A DNA stretch of 11,870 nucleotides from an uncultured Muribaculaceae bacterium (lineage in GTDB: Bacteria; Bacteroidota; Bacteroidia; Bacteroidales; Muribaculaceae): positions 1 to 11,870 of the forward strand of contig CAJUAT010000068.1 in NCBI GenBank assembly GCA_910584525.1, read 5' to 3'. The stretch's first letter is position 1; every line of letters begins with the position of its first letter. Below, in pieces: positions 1 through 6,609 of the stretch. The notes beneath the pieces were generated by a model, which was not told the DNA's origin, did no database searches, and saw only the letters and a list, made by a program, of their open reading frames with translations. Both the position numbers and the translations under genes were made by a program.

Positions 1-137
1 CTGTGGTTTTCCTTAAAAAAATTCACAAATCACAAAAGTTTAAATGAGTTCAATATAAAAATCCAAAGAAACAAAAAATATCCCTAAAAAGCCAAAATAA
101 GACTGTCCACAGAAGCGGCAGATACGTCGTATCCATC

Positions 138-390
138 AGTGCAGGGTCTCCGACTCTGCTGCCTATATGCAGTCTTCGCACCCCACCTAACTCGCTGTGC
201 CGGCGGCTGGCGCCGTCGACCCCAGCTCGTAAAGGTGGGGTTAACCATGTCTTGCCTCTCCGAGGCAGGCGCGTGCACGCATCTTGAATCAAGAGAACAA
301 AAGAGGCAGGCGCGTGCACGCATTTTGAATCAAGAGAACAAAAAATGGATGTCGTTCTTGAGTAGGCAGTGTTCACCGTAGCGGCCGATT
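138..390 (-). repeat. Interspersed multi-hairpin repeat, copy 1 (with insertion)
   Basis: This block is the reverse-complement partner of 8111-8254, so its orientation is called minus. Three hairpins are visible. The first is GCAGGGTC/GACTCTGC at 141-148 and 152-159, with one G-T wobble. The second is a long stem CCCCACCT/AGGTGGGG at 181-188 and 233-240, enclosing GCTG/CAGC (194-197, 223-226) and a tip stem CGGCG/CGCCG (201-205, 211-215). The third is TGCCTC/GAGGCA at 253-267. The internal loop between the long and inner stems (189-193 and 227-232) is identical to the one in copy 2. After the third hairpin, 101 bases (268-368) are present that copy 2 lacks. The shared tail resumes at 369 and runs to about 390. 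It lies just downstream of the DUF4954 stop codon. Whether it is a mobile repeat or a transcribed structured RNA cannot be decided from this window. Confidence 0.85.
262..343. repeat. 41-bp tandem duplication inside repeat copy 1
   Basis: Two head-to-tail 41-base units (262-302 and 303-343) differ at a single position (C at 283, T at 324). Each begins with GAGGCA, which in the first unit is also the right arm of a hairpin of the larger repeat. Each contains the perfect palindrome GCGTGCACGC. Unit 1 also has the near-palindrome TCTTGA-A-TCAAGA. The pair sits within the 101-base stretch that distinguishes copy 1 from copy 2. The near-identity suggests a recent duplication. Confidence 0.9.
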
Positions 391-413
391 CAAAATTCAA
401 AATTCAACATTGA

Positions 414-2156
414 TTAGAGTGCGAGCATTCGGTTCTGGGCGTCGAGGTCGGCGAGGTAGCGGGCGCGGTCTTCGTCGACGAGACGGTCGAAGTCGGCGGC
501 ATATTCGGCGATGACCTCCGGCGACTTGCGCCATTGCTCGGGGAATCGGGCCTCTATCCATTCGCGCTCCATGTCGCGGTAGCTGTCGAGACAGCCGCTG
601 AATATCTGTTCCATCTCCTCGATGGTCTCCGACACGAGAACCCTCTGCAGGTCGCGGCGCTGCATGGGAAGTCCGGCGATGTCAACCCATTCGTCAAGTT
701 CCTCTTTCGGGCTCTTCGAGGAGAAGCCTTCGGGAATATGGAGGCTCAGATATTTGAAGATACCGAATTTGTAGAGCACGAGAGCACGTTCAAGGGAGGC
801 ACGCGAGAACTTCATGCCGCGGTAGCGGATCATACGGTCATCGTCGGCGGGTCGCAGCAGGAGGTCGTTGATGACGGCGATGGCGGTGAGCATTTTCTCA
901 ACGGTCATGGGATTGAGGACATCGAACACGAGTCGGTCGCGCAAAGGCATCTTGCGACGCAGGCGTCGGTCGCGCGAGGGCCATTTCTTCTCGTCGCGCA
1001 TGAGGCCGCAGCTGCGCAGCATCATGCCCGGCACCACCACCGTGGCTCCCTTCTCGTCGCCGAAAAGATAACTGAATGGGAACTGCGACGAATCGGGATG
1101 AGTCTTATGCTGCCCCATGAGCAGCGAGAAAGCCCCGATTTTCGCGCCAAGCATAAGGTAGGAGAAAGAGCTGGTCTTGACACCACGCTCGAGGATACCC
1201 CAGTGCACGGGTCCCAACTTGTACATATGGTTGCTCTGATTGGTACCTGAGCCGGCGTTCATGAACGACGTCTGGCAGCCGATAAGGAGCGACGACTTGT
1301 GCATGGAAACGGTGTAAGGGCCGGCGAAGAGGGCGCAAGCCTCGCCGTTCTCCAGGTGGCAGTTGGCGAAGAAGAGGGAGTCGTGGGCAGAGAAACCTTT
1401 GGCGACTATGGCACCCTGGCCTATGAAGGAGTTGCGGATGATTGCGCCGGAGTCGGCCACGCCATCCTCGATGATGAAGTTGGCGGCGTCGACGCCTTCG
1501 CCCACATACGCGAGGCATTTGCCCGGGGCTGCGTTGTTGACGATGGTGCCGTTGATCAGCGACATGGCACCGTGTATGGTGACCTCATTCCCCACCTGCA
1601 CGTTGATGAGCACCTTGCAGCCGCGGAGTGTGGCATGATGACCTATTGAGTTTGGCGCCGAGAATCTGACGAGCCAGTCGGAAAGACGGGGAGTGAGATG
1701 GTTTGCGGCCCATTTGGGCATACGGGCCATAAGGAGGGCGAGCTGTGCGCTGAGACCCGGGAATATGGTTACGGGCCTTGTGCCAGTCTCGTCGAGGACC
1801 TCCACCACGGTACCGACGCCGCAGCGGGTCTCCGGCTCGAACTCTATGCGGCCGCAGTCGATAATGCGCGCATGGTCGCCGATATGGCAGTTCTTGAGCA
1901 CATCGCCGATGTTGCCCACCTCCACATGGTCGCCGAGCACACAGTCTTCAATGCGGGCATTCTCCACGCGGTCGCCGGCGGCAGGGTCCATGGCTCCGAG
2001 CTCCACATGCCCGTCGAAACGTACATGCCGTACGCAGCTCAGGTCGGTGGCGTCGCTCACATATATGCTCTCCCAGCTCCCCGAGGTGCAGCCCTGCTCC
2101 TCAAGTTGCCGCTGTTCCCACCATTCCAGTGGCCTTTTTTTCTCTTTATCAATCAT
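414..2156 (-). CDS. DUF4954 family left-handed beta-helix protein
   Basis: This is a 580-residue protein of the Bacteroidetes DUF4954 family, probably cytoplasmic, with no known reaction. Hexapeptide-like repeats that would form a left-handed parallel beta-helix are visible around residues 65-115 and 170-290. The family's most conserved block follows at about 269-350 (ENGEACALFAGP, SFMNAGSGTNQSNHMYKLGP, then KIGAFSLLMGQH). The C-terminal third is helical and includes EWVDIAGLP. Such helices are common in sugar-nucleotide acyl- and nucleotidyltransferases, but no nucleotidyltransferase signature is seen, so a sugar-related role is only a guess. The ATG start overlaps the hflX stop codon (ATGA), so translation is probably coupled to HflX. 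No signal peptide is present. The gene is followed at once by the structured repeat copy 1, with no classical T-tract terminator. Confidence 0.9.
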   Translation of the reverse strand: MIDKEKKRPLEWWEQRQLEEQGCTSGSWESIYVSDATDLSCVRHVRFDGHVELGAMDPAAGDRVENARIEDCVLGDHVEVGNIGDVLKNCHIGDHARIIDCGRIEFEPETRCGVGTVVEVLDETGTRPVTIFPGLSAQLALLMARMPKWAANHLTPRLSDWLVRFSAPNSIGHHATLRGCKVLINVQVGNEVTIHGAMSLINGTIVNNAAPGKCLAYVGEGVDAANFIIEDGVADSGAIIRNSFIGQGAIVAKGFSAHDSLFFANCHLENGEACALFAGPYTVSMHKSSLLIGCQTSFMNAGSGTNQSNHMYKLGPVHWGILERGVKTSSFSYLMLGAKIGAFSLLMGQHKTHPDSSQFPFSYLFGDEKGATVVVPGMMLRSCGLMRDEKKWPSRDRRLRRKMPLRDRLVFDVLNPMTVEKMLTAIAVINDLLLRPADDDRMIRYRGMKFSRASLERALVLYKFGIFKYLSLHIPEGFSSKSPKEELDEWVDIAGLPMQRRDLQRVLVSETIEEMEQIFSGCLDSYRDMEREWIEARFPEQWRKSPEVIAEYAADFDRLVDEDRARYLADLDAQNRMLAL

Positions 2157-3382
2157 GATTCGGCGTCGAGGTCTTCGTATTTCTGATAGAGGAAGTCGTT
2201 ATAGGGGAAGCGTTCGGAATGAATCTCGCGGGCCTTGTCGTAGAGTTTCTGCTTGAGCTCGTCGATATTCACCTTCTCCTTGGCCGATATGAAGATGCAG
2301 TTGTTGTCCATTTTCGACATCCACGTCTTCTTGAGTTCGGGCAGAGAGATGTTTTCCCTTGTAGGAGGAGTGAGGTCGTCGGGATCCTTGGGGGTATATG
2401 AGAAGGCGTCAATCTTGTTGAACACCATAATCATCGGTTTCCTCACGGCGCCGCATACATCGGCGAGGGTCTTGTTGACCACCTCGATCTGCTCCTCGAA
2501 GTTGGGATGCGATATATCCACCACATGCACGAGCACGTCGGCCTCGCGCACTTCGTCGAGGGTCGACTTGAAGGAGTCGACCAGATGCGAGGGGAGCTTG
2601 CGTATGAACCCCACGGTGTCGGTGAGGAGGAAGGGAAGGTTCTCCACCACCACTTTGCGTACAGTGGTGTCGAGGGTGGCGAAGAGTTTGTTTTCGGCGA
2701 AGACTTCCGACTTGCTGAGGAGGTTCATGATTGTAGACTTGCCGACATTGGTATAACCCACGAGAGCCACCCGGGTAAGTTTGCCACGGTTTTTGCGCTG
2801 TACTGTTTTCTGGCGGTCAATGGCTTTGAGTTCCTCCTTGAGGCGAGAGATTCTGTCGAGGATAATACGTCGGTCAGTCTCGATCTGGGTTTCACCGGGC
2901 CCACGCATGCCGATACCGCCACGCTGCCGCTCGAGGTGAGTCCACATACGGGTAAGGCGAGGGAGGAGATACTGGTACTGAGCCAGCTCCACCTGTGTGC
3001 GGGCGGTTGCCGTCTGGGCGCGTTTGGCGAAGATGTCGAGAATCAGGCTTGTGCGGTCGAGAATCTTGACCTTCAGCTCCTTCTCTATGTTGGCCACCTG
3101 CTTGGGGCTCAGCTCATCGTCGAAAATCACCAGGCCGGTGTCGTGTTGTTCCACGTAGTCGCGCAGTTCCTCGAGTTTGCCTGTACCCACATATGTGCGC
3201 GGATTGGGATAATCGAGGCGTTGGGTGAAACGAGCTTCGGGCTCGGCGCCGGCCGTCTCGGCCAGAAATGCCAGCTCGTCGAGGTATTCCTCGGTCTTGC
3301 GCTCGTCCTGGTTGCGCGTCACGAGGCCTACAAGCAGTGCCTTCTCGTTGCTTTCCTCTATTATAATATTGTCTTCAATCAT
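2153..3382 (-). CDS. hflX: GTPase HflX, ribosome-splitting factor
   Basis: This 409-residue cytoplasmic GTPase belongs to the Obg-HflX superfamily. HflX binds the 50S subunit and splits stalled ribosomes under stress in other bacteria. The N-terminal HflX domain (about residues 15-110) contains the TYVGTGKLEEL signature. A helical linker (about 125-200) carries GGIGMRGPGETQ at 155-166. The G domain shows G1 GYTNVGKST (209-217), the switch threonines TLDTT (236-240), G3 DTVG (255-258), G4 NKID (322-325) and G5 SAK (366-368), so all nucleotide-binding motifs are intact. Length is normal for the family. The start is the ATG at 3382; no clear promoter is visible in the 117-base gap to the OmpH gene, so it may depend on read-through from upstream. 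Its stop overlaps the start of the DUF4954 gene. Confidence 0.97.
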   Translation of the reverse strand: MIEDNIIIEESNEKALLVGLVTRNQDERKTEEYLDELAFLAETAGAEPEARFTQRLDYPNPRTYVGTGKLEELRDYVEQHDTGLVIFDDELSPKQVANIEKELKVKILDRTSLILDIFAKRAQTATARTQVELAQYQYLLPRLTRMWTHLERQRGGIGMRGPGETQIETDRRIILDRISRLKEELKAIDRQKTVQRKNRGKLTRVALVGYTNVGKSTIMNLLSKSEVFAENKLFATLDTTVRKVVVENLPFLLTDTVGFIRKLPSHLVDSFKSTLDEVREADVLVHVVDISHPNFEEQIEVVNKTLADVCGAVRKPMIMVFNKIDAFSYTPKDPDDLTPPTRENISLPELKKTWMSKMDNNCIFISAKEKVNIDELKQKLYDKAREIHSERFPYNDFLYQKYEDLDAES

Positions 3383-3408
3383 ATTCTTAGAACGTCGTGC
3401 GGGGCTGC

Positions 3409-3438
3409 GGGTTTAGGGAATGTGGGTTAAGGGAATGC
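3409..3438. repeat. 15-bp imperfect tandem repeat in ompH-hflX gap
   Basis: Two adjacent 15-base units (3409-3423 and 3424-3438) share the GGGTT..AGGGAATG pattern, differing in the middle (TTTA against TTAA) and in the last base. The second unit's GGGAATG (3431-3437) also pairs with CATTCCC at 3472-3478. That makes an outer stem around the palindrome GCTTTAAAGC (3437-3446) and the terminator-like hairpin. Confidence 0.7.
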
Positions 3439-3446
3439 TTTAAAGC

Positions 3447-3472
3447 AGAGAAAGGGAACGCTGAGCGCTCCC
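3447..3472 (-). terminator. Terminator-like hairpin after OmpH gene
   Basis: Read on the minus strand, 3472-3454 folds as GGGAGCGC-TCA-GCGTTCCC: an 8-bp stem with one G-U wobble and a three-base loop. It is followed by TTTCTCT. It lies 28 bases downstream of the OmpH stop codon and upstream of hflX. The T tract is broken, so termination may be partial, leaving some read-through into hflX. Confidence 0.5.
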
Positions 3473-3499
3473 ATTCCCTGTATGTGATAGAGGCGCGAA

Positions 3500-4105
3500 T
3501 TATTTCTTCACTTTGTTGTAGCGGGCGTTAAGACCTTCCACGACCTCGTCGGTGATGTCGAGAGCCGGGTTGATGTAGAGGGTAGCCCCCTTGAAGAGGA
3601 TAGCGTCGTAACCGCGCGACTTGTTGTAGTCTTCGATGAAAGCCTTTATAGAGTCGTTGACGGTTTTCTGCGCCTGCATGGCCTGCTGTTCGAAGTTGCT
3701 CTGCAGCGACGCGGCCTGTTTCTGGGCTTCGTTCTGAGCGCCGGCGAGGTTGCGCTGGTCGGCCTCATAGCTTTCGCGGGTGAGATAGCCGTTGTTGTTC
3801 ATCTTGTTCTGCATGGTGTTGGCCATGCTCTGCAGACGGTTCTCGTGCTTGCGCATCGTCGACTCCATGCTCGACTGCATGCGCATCATCTCCTCATTGT
3901 AGTCCTTGGCGAGGTTGTACCTCGAGAGAATCGTGTCAAGGTCAACGTAACGGTAGTTGGGGAGAGCGCCCGCCTGTTTGGCGTTGACAGTCTTGGCTGC
4001 CGGAGTCTTGCTCTCCGCCTTTTTCTCGCCGCACGCGGTGACACCAATAGATGCCACCCCGGCTATCAGGGCTATGAGCGCGGCGTTTCTGTAGGTTCTT
4101 TTCAT
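3500..4105 (-). CDS. OmpH/Skp-like envelope lipoprotein
   Basis: This 201-residue protein resembles the OmpH/Skp family of periplasmic chaperones, which hold unfolded outer-membrane proteins. The N-terminus is a lipoprotein signal (basic MKRTYR, a hydrophobic stretch, then the lipobox VTAC with Cys25). So, unlike soluble Skp, the mature form should be lipid-anchored. After a low-complexity Lys/Ala linker (26-45), the family start YRYVDLDTILSRYN (about 52-65) leads into a long Gln/Met/Ala-rich coiled-coil region (about 70-155). The C-terminal strand block YDAILFKGATLYINPALDITDEVV matches the family's usual end. The ATG start overlaps the stop of the 49-residue membrane miniprotein by one base (TAATG), implying translational coupling. 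A hairpin with a T-rich tail follows the stop. The family call is strong. The exact client role, and whether it is a true Skp orthologue, is inferred. Confidence 0.88.
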   Translation of the reverse strand: MKRTYRNAALIALIAGVASIGVTACGEKKAESKTPAAKTVNAKQAGALPNYRYVDLDTILSRYNLAKDYNEEMMRMQSSMESTMRKHENRLQSMANTMQNKMNNNGYLTRESYEADQRNLAGAQNEAQKQAASLQSNFEQQAMQAQKTVNDSIKAFIEDYNKSRGYDAILFKGATLYINPALDITDEVVEGLNARYNKVKK

Positions 4106-4254
4106 TATCTGTCGATATGTTTATTCTTTATGGCTTTATGGTCGTCGCGGCGCCGGCTCCCGTGGCGGTGAAGGCTCCGTGACCCGTAAAACGGTATCAA
4201 AAGCAAAACGAACGCCGTCACGAGAATAAGGATTATGAGTAACGTCAATTTCAC
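4105..4254 (-). CDS. Small single-pass membrane protein, GTG start
   Basis: This is a 49-residue open frame read from GTG at 4254 to TAA at 4107-4105. It begins (M)KLTLLIILILVTAFVLLLIPFY, a clear transmembrane helix (about residues 3-23). A short, very basic tail rich in Arg, His and Lys follows (SRSLHRHGSRRRDD, ending KNKHIDR). The tail would be cytoplasmic or periplasmic depending on topology; the positive charges favour the cytoplasm. Its TAA overlaps the ATG of the OmpH-like gene by one base, and a Bacteroidetes -7 box lies 65 bases upstream. Both support a real coupled gene. No ATG is available in frame, so the GTG is an inference, as is the exact start. Small hydrophobic proteins of this shape are common in Bacteroidetes. 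I do not recognise the family. Confidence 0.62.
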   Translation of the reverse strand: MKLTLLIILILVTAFVLLLIPFYGSRSLHRHGSRRRDDHKAIKNKHIDR

Positions 4255-4318
4255 TTTCCCGGTTGTTAAGGTAATTTGGAGAGCCCCTTCAAGAGGCGTC
4301 CAATCATTTATCCGCGTA

Positions 4319-4326
4319 CAAAATTA
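4319..4326 (-). promoter_or_regulatory. Candidate minus-strand promoter -7 box
   Basis: On the minus strand this reads TAATTTTG, an exact match to the Bacteroidetes TAnnTTTG -7 box and the same octamer as the one before glmS. It would start transcription at about 4312, giving a leader of roughly 58 bases before the GTG of the miniprotein. No clear TTG is seen at the usual -33 distance, so strength is uncertain. Confidence 0.55.
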
Positions 4327-4369
4327 GTAAAAAAAGATAAAAAAACGGATTTGTTCGGGAATATTTTGT

Positions 4370-4377
4370 TAACTTTG
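4370..4377 (+). promoter_or_regulatory. Candidate promoter for the pepD operon
   Basis: TAACTTTG matches the Bacteroidetes TAnnTTTG -7 box and is identical to the box before the tRNA-Tyr gene. A TTTG lies upstream at 4350-4353, but the 16-base spacing is shorter than the usual 19-21. Initiation near 4384 would give a leader of about 75 bases before the ATG at 4461. It lies back to back with the minus-strand box at 4319-4326. Confidence 0.55.
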
Positions 4378-4460
4378 GAGTCGAAGGCCGAGGTAAAACT
4401 CCTTTGGCACTACCATGGAAATTACATAACCTGCTGAAAAGCAATAACATAGACAACATT

Positions 4461-5918
4461 ATGGAAGTAAAAGACCTTAAGCCGGAGTTGCTCTGGAAAT
4501 GTTTCGACGAGGTGACGAAGATTCCGCGTCCGTCGTGCCATGAAGAACAGATACGCGAGTTTCTTGTAAACTTCGCGAATGACCATGGGATAGAAGTCAA
4601 GACCGACAAGGTGGGGAATGTGGTGATGCGCAAGGGAGCGACGCCGGGCCATGAGAATGCGCCGACGGTGATCTTGCAGGCCCACATGGACATGGTGGCC
4701 GAGAAGAACAATGATGTGGAGCATGATTTCCGCAAGGATCCGATACAGACATATGTCGACGGGGAATGGGTGAAGGCCAAGGGTACAACCCTGGGTGCCG
4801 ACAACGGCATAGGCGTTGCCGCCGGCATGGCCGTGATGATCGACCCCGACCTGGTGCACAGTCCGCTGGAATGCCTCTTCACTGTCAACGAGGAGATAGG
4901 TCTGGAAGGTGCGCAGAACATCGGCAAGGACATGATATCGGGCGACATGCTTCTGAATCTCGACAGCGAGGACGACGGCGAGATTTTCGTGGGCTGCGCC
5001 GGTGGTATCGACACGACGGCCGACTTTGAGTACAAGCGTTCGTACACGCCGGAGAACTTCGAGTATATGCGCGTGTCGGTCAGCGGGCTGCTTGGCGGCC
5101 ACTCGGGTTCCGACATCAATCTGGGCCGTGCCAACGCCAACAAGCTCATAGCCCGCTTCATATGGGACTGCTCCCAGCGCTGGGACATCACCGTATGCAG
5201 CATCGAGGGCGGTAACCTCCGCAACGCCATCCCGCGCGAGGCTTACGCCGTGTTCGGAATCCACTCGAGCCATCAGGAGGAGCTCAAACATCATCTCAAG
5301 AAATATTACGAAGCCATTCTCAACGAGTTCAGCGGCGTGGAGCCGTCGATGAAGCTGGTGGTCGAGAAGGCTGAACGCCCTGAATACTGCATCGACAGCG
5401 AGACATCTCTGCGACTGGTACGTGCGGTATACTCGGCGCCTCACGGCGTGGCATCCATGAGCCGCGACATCGAGGGGCTCGTGGAGACATCCACCAACCT
5501 GGCCTCCGTAAAGATGATCGGCGACAATATCATCCGCGTCACCACGTCGCAGCGCAGCAGCGTGGAGAGCCGCAAGGAGGATATCGCCGGACAGGTGGAG
5601 GCTCATTTCCAGCTCGCCGGCGCCAAGGTGTCGCACAGCGACGGTTATCCCGGCTGGGCTCCCAACATGAACTCCAGAATCATGAAGATCACCGCCGACG
5701 CCTATGAGGAGCTCTTCGGCGTCAAGCCGGCCATCAAGGCCATACATGCAGGTCTGGAATGCGGTCTTTTCCTCGCTAAGTACCCGAAACTCGACATGGT
5801 GAGCTTCGGACCTACTATGACGGGCGTTCACTCACCCGACGAGAAGCTGCTGATACCCACGGTCGACAAGTTCTGGCGTCACCTTTGCCGTGTAATCGAG
5901 AAGGTGGCCGAGTCATGA
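4461..5918 (+). CDS. pepD: Aminoacyl-histidine (Xaa-His) dipeptidase, PepD type, copy 1
   Basis: This is a 485-residue cytosolic dinuclear zinc dipeptidase of the M20 family (PepD; carnosinase-like). PepD enzymes hydrolyse Xaa-His and a range of other dipeptides. The metal and catalytic residues expected by family comparison are visible: H75 and D77 in QAHMDM, D114 in GADNG, the pair E144/E145 in TVNEEIG, D168 in LNLDSED, and H429 in IHAGLECG. The lid (dimerisation) domain occupies about residues 190-395 and includes GGHSGSDINLGRANAN. Start choice: the frame opens at an ATG at 4404, but the family N-terminus begins at MEVKDLKPELLW (4461), matching the second PepD residue for residue in register. 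No signal peptide is present. The stop overlaps the muramidase start (ATGA), so the two are translationally coupled. In vivo substrates are unknown. Confidence 0.95.
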   Translation: MEVKDLKPELLWKCFDEVTKIPRPSCHEEQIREFLVNFANDHGIEVKTDKVGNVVMRKGATPGHENAPTVILQAHMDMVAEKNNDVEHDFRKDPIQTYVDGEWVKAKGTTLGADNGIGVAAGMAVMIDPDLVHSPLECLFTVNEEIGLEGAQNIGKDMISGDMLLNLDSEDDGEIFVGCAGGIDTTADFEYKRSYTPENFEYMRVSVSGLLGGHSGSDINLGRANANKLIARFIWDCSQRWDITVCSIEGGNLRNAIPREAYAVFGIHSSHQEELKHHLKKYYEAILNEFSGVEPSMKLVVEKAERPEYCIDSETSLRLVRAVYSAPHGVASMSRDIEGLVETSTNLASVKMIGDNIIRVTTSQRSSVESRKEDIAGQVEAHFQLAGAKVSHSDGYPGWAPNMNSRIMKITADAYEELFGVKPAIKAIHAGLECGLFLAKYPKLDMVSFGPTMTGVHSPDEKLLIPTVDKFWRHLCRVIEKVAES

Positions 5919-6604
5919 GGCTGTTGACGTTGCTGTTGCTGGCGGCATGCCTGAGCATGTCGCCGGCGGCGGCAGAGCACAACAACGTCAAGGCCAGGGT
6001 TGACACTCTTCCGGCGGCCGACGCCAAGACCCGCTATTCGAAGCTCACCGAAGCCGATTTCGAAATGGTTGCCAAGGAGCTGAATGTGGAGGTGGCGGCC
6101 ATAAAGGCGGTGGTGCAGATAGAGGCTGGCGCGGCCATGCAGGGCTTTTTCGCTCCCGGCGTGCCGGTGGTCAATTTTGACGCCTCGATGTATTCCATCT
6201 ACCGGCGACGTACCGCCAAGGGCGGCGACAAGAACGCCAAGGTCCCTTCAGGACTGTCGGGTTACGGCCTCCGGGAATGGACACAGCTCACCAACGCCCG
6301 CAAGGTCAACGCCCAGGCCGCCAACATGGGCACGTTCTGGGGTATGTTCCAGATAGGAGGGTTCAATTATAAGCTGTGCGGCTGCGATACTGTCGACGAG
6401 ATGGTGCGCCTCATGAGCGTTTCTGAACTCGAGCAGCTTGAACTCTTCGCCGCTTTCATAACCAATACGGGGATGCTTGCCGACCTCAGAAACAAGAACT
6501 GGGCCGGCTTCTCCCGGAAATACAACGGCGCAAGCTATGCACGTCGCGGATATCATACCCGCATGGCCAGAGCTTATGCCAAATTCAAATCACAAGAAAA
6601 ATAG
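5915..6604 (+). CDS. Exported N-acetylmuramidase (PF11860/DUF3380-like)
   Basis: This 229-residue exported peptidoglycan hydrolase matches the N-acetylmuramidase (DUF3380) family, which cleaves the MurNAc-GlcNAc glycan bond. Family landmarks run in order: LTEADFEMVAKELNVEVAAIKAV (45-66), the acidic segment QIEAG with the likely catalytic E70, the Tyr/Arg-rich segment SMYSIYRRR (91-99), WGMFQIGGFNYKLCG (142-156), SELEQLELFAAFI (170-182), and KYNGASYARRGYHTRMARAYAKF (202-224). The ATG at 5915 is chosen because it gives a proper export signal; an in-frame ATG 30 bases upstream would bury it. The signal is ambiguous. LAAC at 9-12 is a perfect lipobox, but AAA-E at 18-21 is a good signal peptidase I site. 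The gene lies between two PepD genes, overlapping the first and 5 bases from the second. Phage-endolysin origin is possible, but no phage genes are nearby. Confidence 0.88.
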   Translation: MRLLTLLLLAACLSMSPAAAEHNNVKARVDTLPAADAKTRYSKLTEADFEMVAKELNVEVAAIKAVVQIEAGAAMQGFFAPGVPVVNFDASMYSIYRRRTAKGGDKNAKVPSGLSGYGLREWTQLTNARKVNAQAANMGTFWGMFQIGGFNYKLCGCDTVDEMVRLMSVSELEQLELFAAFITNTGMLADLRNKNWAGFSRKYNGASYARRGYHTRMARAYAKFKSQEK

Positions 6605-6609
6605 ATGCT

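Larger units (their letters stand above)
1..413. other. Gene-free intergenic region with structured repeat
   Basis: No convincing gene is seen here. Short open frames run through GC-rich hairpins, have no family resemblance and carry no plausible start signal. Positions 1-115 are AT-rich and unremarkable. A small perfect inverted repeat (GATACG-T-CGTATC) lies at 121-133. Positions 138-390 hold copy 1 of an interspersed multi-hairpin repeat with a nested tandem duplication, described separately. The last bases (389-406) are a short run of ATTCAAA-like repeats next to the stop codon of the minus-strand DUF4954 gene. The gene to the left lies outside the window. Confidence 0.7.

Noticed and set aside
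262..343. CRISPR array suspected from the regularly repeated 41-bp unit
   Set aside because: The units are directly adjacent with no spacers, there are only two, and no cas genes are present.
139..381. Possible small protein genes in the first 400 bases on both strands
   Set aside because: The frames run through repeat hairpins and the 41-bp tandem duplication, giving duplicated low-complexity peptides and no recognisable start context.
138..390. Insertion sequence or transposase remnant as the source of the repeat
   Set aside because: No transposase-like coding, terminal inverted repeat pair or convincing target-site duplication is visible. A non-autonomous element cannot be excluded but is not supported directly.
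534..1250. Long plus-strand frames opposite DUF4954 and opposite HflX (2507-3430)
   Set aside because: The minus-strand proteins carry clear family signatures across the same bases. The plus-strand translations show no domain or start signal and are codon-bias shadows.
4404..4460. Longer start for the first PepD at 4404
   Set aside because: The additional 19 residues have no match to the family, whereas the ATG at 4461 aligns in register with the second PepD's start.
4422..5831. A 469-codon open frame antisense to the first PepD gene, with a similar 499-codon one antisense to the second (6574-8073)
   Set aside because: They mirror the reverse complement of strongly biased GC-rich codons. 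The products are His/Val/Leu-rich with no family features, and they lie opposite genes with intact catalytic motifs.
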